Below are positions 1 to 5,682 of a stretch of DNA of 6,328 nt, piece by piece. The notes below the pieces were generated by a model, which saw nothing but the letters and a program-made list of their open reading frames with translations, was not told where the DNA came from and made no database searches. Source of the DNA: Brucellaceae bacterium. Lineage in GTDB: Bacteria; Pseudomonadota; Alphaproteobacteria; Rhizobiales; Rhizobiaceae. Both the position numbers and the translations under genes were made by a program. Location: contig JACKJV010000022.1 of assembly GCA_020637775.1 (NCBI GenBank), forward strand, positions 1-6,328, read 5' to 3'. The stretch's first letter is position 1, and each line of letters begins with the position of its first letter.

Positions 1-155
1 TGCCCGCCATAGCCGCCCAGGATGTTCCACGCCTGCCCAAGCAGGGCGGCATAGAGCACCATGATGACCAGGTTCAGGTTGAACTCGGAACTGATGGCGA
101 ACGGGGCCAGCGCGATGACGGCGAAGACGGCGAGAAGGAGAACAAGCTGACGCAT
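1..155 (-). CDS. livM: LivM-type branched-chain amino acid ABC transporter permease, N-terminal fragment
   Basis: Second inner-membrane permease subunit of a Liv/HAAT-type ABC importer, partial: only the first 51 codons are present and the gene runs off the left edge. The start is ATG at 155, preceded by AAGGTG (plus-strand 163-168) at 7 nt spacing, inside the end of the livH gene. Residues 5-20 form a hydrophobic first helix, then an ISSEFNLN turn, then a second helix leading into QAWNILGGYGG. That last stretch is a very typical LivM N-terminal signature (LGQAWNILGGYGG...S). Only 4 nt separate it from the livH stop, so the two permeases are almost certainly translationally coupled and form the heterodimeric channel. 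The family assignment is firm. The transported compound is not determinable, since Liv-type systems also carry urea, amides and aromatic acids. Confidence 0.9.
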   Translation of the reverse strand, partial: MRQLVLLLAVFAVIALAPFAISSEFNLNLVIMVLYAALLGQAWNILGGYGG

Positions 156-159
156 CGGC

Positions 160-1032
160 CTACACCTTGTGTCCAAGAAGGCCCTGCGGCCGGAACATCA
201 GCACCAGGATGAAGATGATGAAAATCCCGATCTGGCCGAGGCTTTCACCGAGAAAAAGCCCGCCCAGCGCCTCCACGACGCCGATGATCAGGCCACCCAG
301 GAACGCCCCCACGAACGACCCCATGCCGCCCAGTACCACGATGGTGAAGGCGATCAGCACGAACCCGTGCCCCACCTGCGGCGTGACATAGTAGCTGGGC
401 AGCAGCAGGCAGGCGGCAATGCCGAGGCAGGCGATGCCCAGACCGAAACTCATCGCGAACACGTGTTCGGTGTCGATGCCGACCAGTTGCGCGCCCTTGC
501 GCTCCTTGGCCAGCGCCCGGATCGCCCGGCCCAGATCGGTGCGCGCCATGAGCAGCCACAGGATCGCCGCCGTGACCACCGCGCCGAAGAAGGCGATCAC
601 CTTGGGCAGCGGCAGGAAGGCGCCCAGGAATTCCACCGTCTCGAAGGAATAGGGCGTGTCGATGATGCGGGTATCGGAGCGGAAGATGAACAGCGCCAGG
701 TTCTCGATGACGATGGAAAGGCCCAGCGTGACCAGCAGGATATTCTCGTCGCGCCCGTGGCTGGAGCGCCCGATGATGCCGCGCTGAAGCGCATAGCCGA
801 GCGCGAACATGGCCGGCGGCACGATCAGAAGCGCCAGATAGGGGTCGATGCCGAGGCGGGAATTGAGAAACCAGACGGCATAGAGCCCGACCATGAGCAG
901 GGCGCCATGGGCGAAATTGATGATGTGCAGCACGCCGTAGATCAGCGTCAGCCCCAGCGCGATCAGCGCGTAAAGCGCCCCGGTCGTCAGCCCGTTGAGG
1001 ACCGACGGAATGATGATGGCGAGATCCGGCAT
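160..1032 (-). CDS. livH: LivH-type branched-chain amino acid ABC transporter permease
   Basis: Inner-membrane permease of a Liv/HAAT-family ABC importer, 290 aa from the ATG at 1032. The family hallmarks are visible in order. The N-terminal NGLTTGALYALIALGLTLIY is followed by INFAHGALLMVG (residues about 10-55). Mid-protein there is LGLSIVIENLALFIF. The cytoplasmic coupling loop RAIRALAKERKGAQLVGID, the region that contacts the ATPase, comes next. The C-terminal helices contain VVLGGMGSFVGAFLGG and end in the typical FRPQGLLG. The reading frame is open further upstream to a GTG at 1083. The ATG gives the normal LivH N-terminus directly before the first helix, while the extra 17 residues of the longer form are a non-conserved, Pro/Gly-rich string encoded by a hairpin. 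The Shine-Dalgarno is weak (GGACGG about 4 nt upstream), so translation may depend on the upstream gene. The substrate is unknown. Confidence 0.93.
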   Translation of the reverse strand: MPDLAIIIPSVLNGLTTGALYALIALGLTLIYGVLHIINFAHGALLMVGLYAVWFLNSRLGIDPYLALLIVPPAMFALGYALQRGIIGRSSHGRDENILLVTLGLSIVIENLALFIFRSDTRIIDTPYSFETVEFLGAFLPLPKVIAFFGAVVTAAILWLLMARTDLGRAIRALAKERKGAQLVGIDTEHVFAMSFGLGIACLGIAACLLLPSYYVTPQVGHGFVLIAFTIVVLGGMGSFVGAFLGGLIIGVVEALGGLFLGESLGQIGIFIIFILVLMFRPQGLLGHKV

Positions 1033-1059
1033 GGTTCCGTCCGGTTTGGATGATCCGTC

Positions 1060-1091
1060 CGGGCCGGCCGCCGCTTGCGGCACCCGGCCCG
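1060..1091 (-). promoter_or_regulatory. Intercistronic hairpin between binding-protein and permease genes
   Basis: In the 73-nt gap between the binding-protein stop and the livH start, the arms 1060-1067 (CGGGCCGG) and 1084-1091 (CCGGCCCG) pair perfectly over 8 bp. They enclose a nested 5-bp stem, 1070-1074 (GCCGC) with 1077-1081 (GCGGC). No T-run follows it in the direction of transcription, so it is not a classical intrinsic terminator. Stable stems in this position are known in other binding-protein transporter operons, where they protect the upstream mRNA 3' end and keep the binding protein in excess over the permeases. That role here is inference. Confidence 0.6.
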
Positions 1092-1105
1092 AAAACGTTT
1101 CCTGC

Positions 1106-2338
1106 TTAGAGCGACATCGGGAAGATCGGCTTGGCGGAAGCGAACTGCTCCGGATAGATCACCTCGATGGCGCCGCCCTGCACCTGCGTATTGACCGGCT
1201 GCGCCCCTTCGTTCTGGCCGTTGACCATCTTGGTCGGGCCATAGGGCATGCCATGGTTTGCGAAGGTCGACGCGGCCATGGCGGCGTTCACCGCATCCTT
1301 GTCGGTCGTTCCCGCCCGCTCGATGGCATCGGCCAGGAACGCCACCGCGTTATAGGCCAGGAAGACTTCGTAGGTGTAGATCAGCCCCTTGTCCTCGGCG
1401 GCCTTCTTGCGGGCCAGCGCCAGATCCGAGGTCGGATCGTACCAATGGTTGCAGTCCATGATCTGCTCGGCGGCTTCCGGGAACTCGGCCACGAATTTCG
1501 GGCTCGATGCCGCACCGCCGAGCACCGAATAGATGCCCTTGGCCTCGACCTTCTGCTGGCGCATGGTTCGGGCCAGCAGCACGTATTCATTGTAGTAGTT
1601 GGCAGGAATGATCAGGTCCGGCTTCTTGGACTTGATCTGCAGCACGATATTGGTGAAGTCGCGCGTCGGGTTGGCATGCTTGATGACATCGATCACCTCG
1701 ATGCCCTTTTCCGGCAGCGCCTTCGACAACAATTCCGCCGTGCCCGTGCCGAACAGCGATTCCTCGTGGATGATCATCGCGGACTTGGCCGGCGAGGACG
1801 AGGCCTGGTTGATCTTGTCGAGATTGTCGACGGCGAATTGCGCGATCTTGCCGTAGCCGGGCGCGAAGCGGAACGTGTTGGCAAGGCCGCGATTGACGAT
1901 CTGGTCCGACACGCCGACATCGACGACATGCGGCGTGTTGGTCTTGGCGGCTTCCTGCGAGGTGGCCAGCGAAATGGCCGAGGAATAGCCCGCGACGAAG
2001 CCGTGAACACCGCCCTCCACCATCTTGGTGACTTCGGCAGCGCCCAGTTCCGGCTTGCCCTGGCTGTCGCCCAGCATGGCTTCCAGCTTGGCCCCGCCCA
2101 GCGACTTGATGCCACCTGCGGCATTGATGTCGGCAATTGCCATCAGCGCGCCTTCGCGGCACTGCGTGCCGGAAAAGGCGATGAATCCGGTCACCGGGTG
2201 GATAAGCCCGATCTTGACCGTTTGCTCCTGCGCCCTGAGCACGGCCGGAAAACCGGTAATGCCTGTACCGAGCACCGCGGCGCCCGCTGCAAGAAACTGG
2301 CGGCGATCCACGCCCTTCTTCATTGACTGTCCGGTCAT
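1106..2338 (-). CDS. Tat-exported Liv-type ABC transporter substrate-binding protein
   Basis: Periplasmic ligand-binding subunit (type I fold, Peripla_BP_6/LivJK-like), 410 aa. The start is ATG at 2338, supported by AGGAGG (plus-strand 2344-2349) at 5 nt spacing. The N-terminus is a twin-arginine signal: residues 11-16 read DRRQFL, followed by a hydrophobic stretch AAGAAVLGTGITG and a probable cleavage after LRA at residue 36. The mature protein opens with TVKIGLIHPVTGFIAFSGTQCREGALMAI-type sequence, the standard Liv-binding-protein start. Further typical segments are DINAAGGI, FVAGYSSAISLATSQ (the ligand-contact loop region), HEESLFGTGTAELL and the DLIIPANYYNEYVLLARTMR region. It lies 13 nt after the gntR-type gene and upstream of livH/livM, so it is the binding protein of this transporter. 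Tat rather than Sec export suggests folding before export. The ligand is unknown, and I do not assign livK because the substrate is open. Confidence 0.9.
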   Translation of the reverse strand: MTGQSMKKGVDRRQFLAAGAAVLGTGITGFPAVLRAQEQTVKIGLIHPVTGFIAFSGTQCREGALMAIADINAAGGIKSLGGAKLEAMLGDSQGKPELGAAEVTKMVEGGVHGFVAGYSSAISLATSQEAAKTNTPHVVDVGVSDQIVNRGLANTFRFAPGYGKIAQFAVDNLDKINQASSSPAKSAMIIHEESLFGTGTAELLSKALPEKGIEVIDVIKHANPTRDFTNIVLQIKSKKPDLIIPANYYNEYVLLARTMRQQKVEAKGIYSVLGGAASSPKFVAEFPEAAEQIMDCNHWYDPTSDLALARKKAAEDKGLIYTYEVFLAYNAVAFLADAIERAGTTDKDAVNAAMAASTFANHGMPYGPTKMVNGQNEGAQPVNTQVQGGAIEVIYPEQFASAKPIFPMSL

Positions 2339-2351
2339 CTGAACCTCCTGT

Positions 2352-3242
2352 CTAACCGTTCTTCTGCCGTTTCCCCGAATGTTCCCGTTTTTCCTGTGCT
2401 CCGTTGGGGGCCGGAGACGATAGGGTGGTCGTCCAGCGCGCGCCGTCCTTCTCGCGCACGCGCTTCATCGACAATTCGTAGCGATAGAGATCGGGCCGGT
2501 AGAGCACGCGGATATATTCCACGGCCCGTCCGCCGGCATCGCGGACGATGCGGCGCACCTCGATCAGCGCCGCGCCCGGGTTGATGTCGAGGGCGCTGGC
2601 GACATAATCGTCAGCCAGTGTCGCCGAAATGGTCTGCCGCGCCGAAGCGACATTCACGCCCGCCCGTTCCAGCAGATGCAGCAGCGGCGTGGTTTCCAGG
2701 TCTTCCCGCTCATAGTGGCGGCCTATATCCGCCGGCACATAGGTGACGAGATAGGACATCGGCTCGCCGTCGAGGATGCGAAGGCGCTCGGCGCGCTGAA
2801 CCTGCGTTCCCGTCTCAAGGTCCAGCGCGGCGGCGATCTCGCCGTTCGACGGCACGTAGGAGAGGTCGAGCACGCGCGCCTCGGTGGACATGCCCATGCG
2901 CGAGATGTTTTCCAGCCAGCCCTCGATGGAAGCCGTCACCGCCTGGGCCGGCGGGTGCGGGACCACCCGGGTGCCCCTGCCCCGCTCGCGGACCACCAGC
3001 CCGGCATCCGCCAGTTCGTTCAGCGCCCGCTTCGCGGTAATCCGCGAGACACCGAACTCGCCGCAAAGCTCCTGCTCTCCGGGAACCGGATCGCCCGGCC
3101 CGAGCATGCCGCTGTAGATGCGGTTCTTCAGCGTGAGGAAAATCTGGTGATAGAGCGGAACGCGGCCCTGCATGTCGATCCTGGCCGCGCTGCCGCGCCC
3201 CTGACCGCCCCCTGCGCCACTTTCCAGCTCCTGATGATCCAT
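2352..3242 (-). CDS. GntR-family transcriptional regulator, HutC subfamily (UTRA ligand domain)
   Basis: DNA-binding regulator, 296 aa, with two domains. Residues about 29-93 are the GntR winged helix: PLYHQIFLTLKNRI, then PGEQELCGEFGVSRITAKRA (recognition helix region), then the wing RERGRGTRV. Residues about 110-262 are a UTRA effector-binding domain, with RAERLRILDGEPMSYLVTYVP, LERAGV, ATLADDYVASALDI and VEYIRVLYRPDLYRYEL. The C-terminal 35 residues are charged and look disordered. I chose the ATG at 3242, with GGGGAG 4 nt upstream, over the in-frame TTG at 3254. The gene opens the transporter operon: its stop is 13 nt before the binding-protein gene. It therefore probably senses the imported compound or a metabolite and controls its own operon, and perhaps the divergent tautomerase-fusion gene, through the inverted repeat at 3265-3288. 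The family is certain. The effector is unknown. Confidence 0.92.
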   Translation of the reverse strand: MDHQELESGAGGGQGRGSAARIDMQGRVPLYHQIFLTLKNRIYSGMLGPGDPVPGEQELCGEFGVSRITAKRALNELADAGLVVRERGRGTRVVPHPPAQAVTASIEGWLENISRMGMSTEARVLDLSYVPSNGEIAAALDLETGTQVQRAERLRILDGEPMSYLVTYVPADIGRHYEREDLETTPLLHLLERAGVNVASARQTISATLADDYVASALDINPGAALIEVRRIVRDAGGRAVEYIRVLYRPDLYRYELSMKRVREKDGARWTTTLSSPAPNGAQEKREHSGKRQKNG

Positions 3243-3264
3243 GCTGCTCCCCAACGATTGCGAT

Positions 3265-3288
3265 TAATGGTATGTCATTATACCATTA
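3265..3288. promoter_or_regulatory. Perfect 9-6-9 inverted repeat, candidate GntR operator in divergent promoter region
   Basis: TAATGGTAT (3265-3273) and ATACCATTA (3280-3288) are exact reverse complements around GTCATT. The site sits in the 77-bp gap between the GntR-type regulator (start 3242) and the divergent fusion gene (start 3320), in an AT-rich pocket within GC-rich DNA. A minus-strand TATAAT (3277-3282) lies inside the site, placed about 34 nt before the regulator's start. A minus-strand TTGACA (3289-3294) abuts it, but the two are only 6 nt apart and cannot be one promoter. TATGTCA also recurs at 3271-3277 and 3287-3293. Binding here would block RNA polymerase in either direction. 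Which protein binds is inferred from position. Confidence 0.7.
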
Positions 3289-3305
3289 TGTCAACATTCC
3301 CGCCG

Positions 3306-3311
3306 AAGGAG
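3306..3311 (+). promoter_or_regulatory. Ribosome binding site that fixes a GTG start
   Basis: AAGGAG is placed 8 nt before the GTG at 3320. The frame is open back to an ATG at 3272, but that ATG has no such site and lies inside the inverted repeat. This site, and the proline that becomes residue 1 after Met removal, decide the start. Confidence 0.8.
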
Positions 3312-3319
3312 AAACGACC

Positions 3320-3895
3320 GTGCCCGTTATTCGCACCACCCTGATCGAGGGCTATGACGATGAAACGAAACGCCGGCTTGGCGAGCGCCTCACCGACGCC
3401 GTGTGCGCCACGATCGCCGCACCGCTGGACGGCATCACGGTGATACTGGAAGAGGTGAAGCCCTCGGGCTACATGCGCGGCCGCCAGGCCCGGGTGCCCG
3501 GTGCACCGACGCCCTCCGGCGCGGACCTGGTGCGCGACTACCTGGCGGCCATGGAAGCACGCGACCTGGAGCGGGCGGCGGCGTTTCTGGCCGAGGGGTT
3601 TTCAATGGTCTTTCCGGGCGGGCACCGCTTCCGCACCCTGCCCGAACTGGTGGAGTGGGGACGCACGCGCTACCGTTTCGTGCGCAAGACCTATCAGGCG
3701 TTTGACGAGGCCTTCAGCGCCGACGGCATGATTGTCTACTGCTTCGGGACGCTGGCCGGGGAATGGCCGGACGGTACACCATTTGACGGCATCCGCTTCA
3801 TTGACCGCTTTACCGTGGCCGCAGGGAAACTGACGGACCAGAAGGTCTGGAATGACCTTGCGGAGGCGCGGACGGCAGGACAGGCACGCGGCTGA
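3320..3895 (+). CDS. 4-oxalocrotonate tautomerase-like domain fused to SnoaL/NTF2-like domain
   Basis: A 191-aa two-domain protein started by GTG. Residues 2-55 match the 4-OT family without gaps: initial Met then Pro-2 (mature Pro-1, the catalytic base of the superfamily), LIEGYDDETKRRLGERLTDAV, a beta strand ITVILEEV, and PSGYMRGR. Residues about 56-66 are a Pro/Gly-rich linker. Residues about 67-187 look like a SnoaL/NTF2 cone: DLVRDYLAAMEARDLERAAAFLAEGFSMVFPGG, a mid-domain helix, then IRFIDRFTVAAGKLTDQKVWNDLAE. In mature numbering, 4-OT catalytic Arg-11 and Arg-39 are replaced by Tyr and Thr, and Phe-50 by Tyr. The chemistry is therefore probably not canonical 4-OT tautomerisation. The gene is divergent from the transporter operon and shares its candidate operator, which suggests a role in handling the imported compound. 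The domain calls are good; the reaction is unknown. Confidence 0.85.
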   Translation: MPVIRTTLIEGYDDETKRRLGERLTDAVCATIAAPLDGITVILEEVKPSGYMRGRQARVPGAPTPSGADLVRDYLAAMEARDLERAAAFLAEGFSMVFPGGHRFRTLPELVEWGRTRYRFVRKTYQAFDEAFSADGMIVYCFGTLAGEWPDGTPFDGIRFIDRFTVAAGKLTDQKVWNDLAEARTAGQARG

Positions 3896-3903
3896 CGATC
3901 CGT

Positions 3904-3917
3904 CCGCCGGCGGTTTT
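3904..3917 (+). terminator. Possible short terminator between convergent genes
   Basis: CCGCCGGCGG (3904-3913) is followed directly by TTTT and lies in the 21-nt gap between the plus-strand fusion gene and the minus-strand TetR-like gene. As a hairpin it has only about 3 bp around a CCGG loop, so it is weak, and the T-run is short. It is listed because it is the only terminator-like element at this convergent junction. Confidence 0.25.
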
Positions 3918-4603
3918 CACCTGACATAGGCCAGGAGCAGGCGCTCCAGCCGGTCCGCCTGCTCGGCGGACGGGAATGTCGAGGGCTGATCCAGCTTGGA
4001 GGCAAGGATATCGTAGTCCAGCGTGCGGATCAGTTCCCGGAAGCTTGAAAACGGCAGGCGGCGGTAGCCGAGCGACAGGTGGGCACGGATGTAGTCGTGC
4101 ATCACCTCGGCCATGATATCCAGATGCGGGTGGAAGTCGGAAGGCGAAATCGGCGCGTTGAGCTGATAGATTTTGCGCAGGAGATTGCTCGGTACGCTCA
4201 GGTGTGAACTGTAGACGACATTCTTGGTAAACCGGCAGAACTCTTCCGGTGTCCGGGCCGCCAGGTTCAGCCGCTCCCTGTAGACCTCCACGGCCGACTG
4301 GCAAAGAAACTGGTACAGCTTCAGCTGGTAGCGCGGAAAGCTGTCGAAGATCCGGTGAAACGTCGATTTCGAATAGCCGGCCGTCTCATAGATTTCCTTG
4401 ACGGAAACGCGGCGCCCCATCGCGCCCGCATAAATCCTGATTCCGGCCCGCAGAAAGGTTTCAAAGCGGAAATCGATGCTGCTGCGCCCCATGACACGAT
4501 CGATCTCGCCGATCCAGAGTCTGGTGATCGCATCGGTTTCACTGAGATGTTCGCAAACATCGAACCATTCGCCGCCGGCGATCTTGTCCTGCAAATCCAA
4601 CAC
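3917..4603 (-). CDS. TetR-like transcriptional regulator
   Basis: Probable one-component DNA-binding regulator. The diagnostic part is RRVSVKEIYETAGYSKSTFHRIFDSF, which fits the TetR N-terminal helix-turn-helix (V-EI-E-AG-SK-T-YR-F). It is preceded by the usual first helix FETFLRAGIRIYAGAMG. The remaining 140 residues are helical and do not match a ligand family I know. The start is uncertain. The frame is open to a GTG at 4777, but the first 58 residues of that version look non-coding. GTG at 4603 (228 aa, AGGG 8 nt upstream) keeps a well-formed amphipathic region before the HTH. ATG at 4492 (191 aa) would give the standard TetR layout. I prefer 4603. The gene is convergent with the tautomerase fusion. 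An upstream TGTA-N4-TACA motif suggests autoregulation. Its target is unclear, because there is no divergent gene next to it. Confidence 0.72.
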   Translation of the reverse strand: MLDLQDKIAGGEWFDVCEHLSETDAITRLWIGEIDRVMGRSSIDFRFETFLRAGIRIYAGAMGRRVSVKEIYETAGYSKSTFHRIFDSFPRYQLKLYQFLCQSAVEVYRERLNLAARTPEEFCRFTKNVVYSSHLSVPSNLLRKIYQLNAPISPSDFHPHLDIMAEVMHDYIRAHLSLGYRRLPFSSFRELIRTLDYDILASKLDQPSTFPSAEQADRLERLLLAYVR

Positions 4604-4925
4604 GCGAAAAACCCTGTACCGATACAAACGCACTGAACGCGCTTTATGCACGACCTGGGGCACCGGAGCCACCCCGGCACCCCTGGATCGGCAAAATGTG
4701 GAACCTTTGCCCGAAAAAACGGCCAAGCCCCTGTTGGACAAGCACATATTCTGGGACGCCGCCCCCGGCTGCCTCACGAAATGGAATTCCGGGCTGTGGA
4801 CTTCGGCAACCGGGAGAGGTGGTCGGATGCCCTGACCTGACCGGCGCTACCGTGCGTCGATCCGCCTTATGGACATCCTGTCGACGGGAAGGCCGGACCG
4901 GTTGCCAGGGCGGTACAATCCGATC
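4604..4925. other. Gap of about 320 nt with no convincing gene
   Basis: This stretch separates the TetR-like gene from the 54-aa gene. It is still GC-rich. Open frames exist on the plus strand (for example a 20-codon stretch from ATG 4781 starting MEFRAVDF), but none has a ribosome binding site or a usable length. A 10-bp palindrome ATCTTAAGAT (4923-4932) overlaps the stop of the 54-aa gene. The GC-rich to AT-richer change begins at about 4925. It could hold the TetR promoter and gene relics. Confidence 0.5.
4615..4626. promoter_or_regulatory. TGTA-N4-TACA dyad upstream of the TetR-like gene
   Basis: TGTACCGATACA is a near-perfect 12-bp dyad (only positions 5 and 8 do not pair), 12 nt upstream of the preferred GTG start. 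TetR proteins commonly repress themselves through dyads in this position. The site is short enough to be chance. Confidence 0.35.
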
Positions 4926-5090
4926 TTAAGATAGGGGCGCCCCAGCAGTTTTTGCGCGTGCCATTTCAATTAAGGTGTATTGCCCAGTGATAACAGTATT
5001 GATTGCTACAGAAGCAGGCACCGACAATCCGAAATTTGGATCGGGCGAGTTAGCGCCACTTTCGCTAGAATTATTATCGTCAGGCTTCAT
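4926..5090 (-). CDS. Unrecognised 54-aa small protein
   Basis: A short gene, third in the minus-strand cassette. ATG at 5090 is preceded by AGGAGG (plus-strand 5093-5098), but at only 2 nt spacing. It overlaps the last 11 nt of the 199-aa membrane protein gene in another frame, the arrangement typical of translational coupling. The protein starts MKPDDNNSSESGANSPDPNF, a polar Asn/Ser/Asp-rich segment. Then comes a mildly hydrophobic part, VPASVAINTVITGQYTLIEM (about residues 24-43), and a small basic tail, RAKTAGAPLS. No signal peptide or clear membrane helix is seen. Codons are AT-ending (AAT, ACT, GTA, TTA), like the rest of the cassette. I do not recognise the family. It may be a chance ORF, but overlap, a strong SD motif and matching codon use favour a real gene. 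Confidence 0.5.
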   Translation of the reverse strand: MKPDDNNSSESGANSPDPNFGLSVPASVAINTVITGQYTLIEMARAKTAGAPLS

Positions 5091-5679
5091 TTCCTCCTAA
5101 TTGCGTCGCTGCTTTGCCGATCCCTACGAACACCGAAAAGAGAACCATGCTGGACATCCATGCTACAACAGCACCAATAACTGGAAACGACGGCCAGAAT
5201 AGTATCGACGCAAATCCAGGCCAACGCGGATCATAATTTGCAGGAACGTGAATAAAGGCTATCCATACAAAGGCGCTTGAAACGGAAGAAATGCATGCTA
5301 CAGAAAGGAAAGTCGCTTGAGAAACCCTCCTACATTTCCGAGGCGCGACGACGGTAATCCAATAGCCACGAATAAATACTGCAATAGTTAGAGGTGCGGT
5401 CACAATAATACCTCCCACCGTGGCGGCAAAAGTCAAATAGGAGGGAACATCATGATTCCAGAGGAAAGTCGCTCGATCATTCAAAGCTGGAAAATAGATG
5501 AGCACTTTGCTTGCGGAGACTCCAACAAATGAAAGAAGGGAAGCCAGATATGCGCACGCGATCATGAAAAATAGCGTAATGACTGAAAAGCGATCGTTAA
5601 AGCGCCGGTATTCCTCGGTTTCATCAGCGGGTGCGGGCGCTGATGCCCGAAGGGCATTTTTAAAGCTGTTAACACTCAT
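5080..5679 (-). CDS. Unrecognised four-helix integral membrane protein (199 aa)
   Basis: ATG at 5679, with AGGGAG (plus-strand 5690-5695) 10 nt upstream, inside the end of the previous gene. Only 3 nt separate it from that gene's stop. A charged N-terminal tail (residues 1-31, rich in Ala/Pro/Glu/Arg) is followed by four predicted membrane segments at about 32-53, 80-103, 121-144 and 161-187. The strongly basic loop RGYWITVVAPRKCRR (104-118) between helices 2 and 3 places that loop, and both termini, in the cytoplasm. The 54-79 and 145-160 loops would be periplasmic, the latter with HVPANYDPRWPG. No catalytic or transporter motif is visible and I do not recognise the family. GC is about 45% in a sampled line against about 60% in the transporter block, suggesting different ancestry. 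It is most likely co-expressed with its two neighbours. Confidence 0.8.
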   Translation of the reverse strand: MSVNSFKNALRASAPAPADETEEYRRFNDRFSVITLFFMIACAYLASLLSFVGVSASKVLIYFPALNDRATFLWNHDVPSYLTFAATVGGIIVTAPLTIAVFIRGYWITVVAPRKCRRVSQATFLSVACISSVSSAFVWIAFIHVPANYDPRWPGFASILFWPSFPVIGAVVAWMSSMVLFSVFVGIGKAATQLGGNEA

Positions 5680-5682
5680 TAA

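Noticed and set aside
1033..1083. GTG start of livH 17 codons upstream
   Set aside because: It is encoded by the intercistronic hairpin and gives a non-family N-terminus; ATG 1032 fits LivH directly.
3272..3319. Upstream ATG start for the tautomerase fusion (16 extra residues)
   Set aside because: It lies inside the inverted repeat, has no ribosome site, and would bury the N-terminal proline needed by the family.
169..3344. Long plus-strand open frames across the transporter operon (169-1053, 995-2326, 2676-3344)
   Set aside because: They are antisense shadows of GC-rich genes: low-complexity Arg/His/Asp-rich translations with no family resemblance, opposite to clearly recognised proteins.
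4781..4840. 20-codon plus-strand ORF beginning MEFRAVDF
   Set aside because: Too short, no ribosome site, and no plausible continuation in another frame; at best a relic.
4900..4911. GGTTGCCAGGGC resembling the tRNA 3' end (10 of 12), as a second att copy
   Set aside because: A match of this quality is expected by chance in a window of this size and the similarity does not extend.
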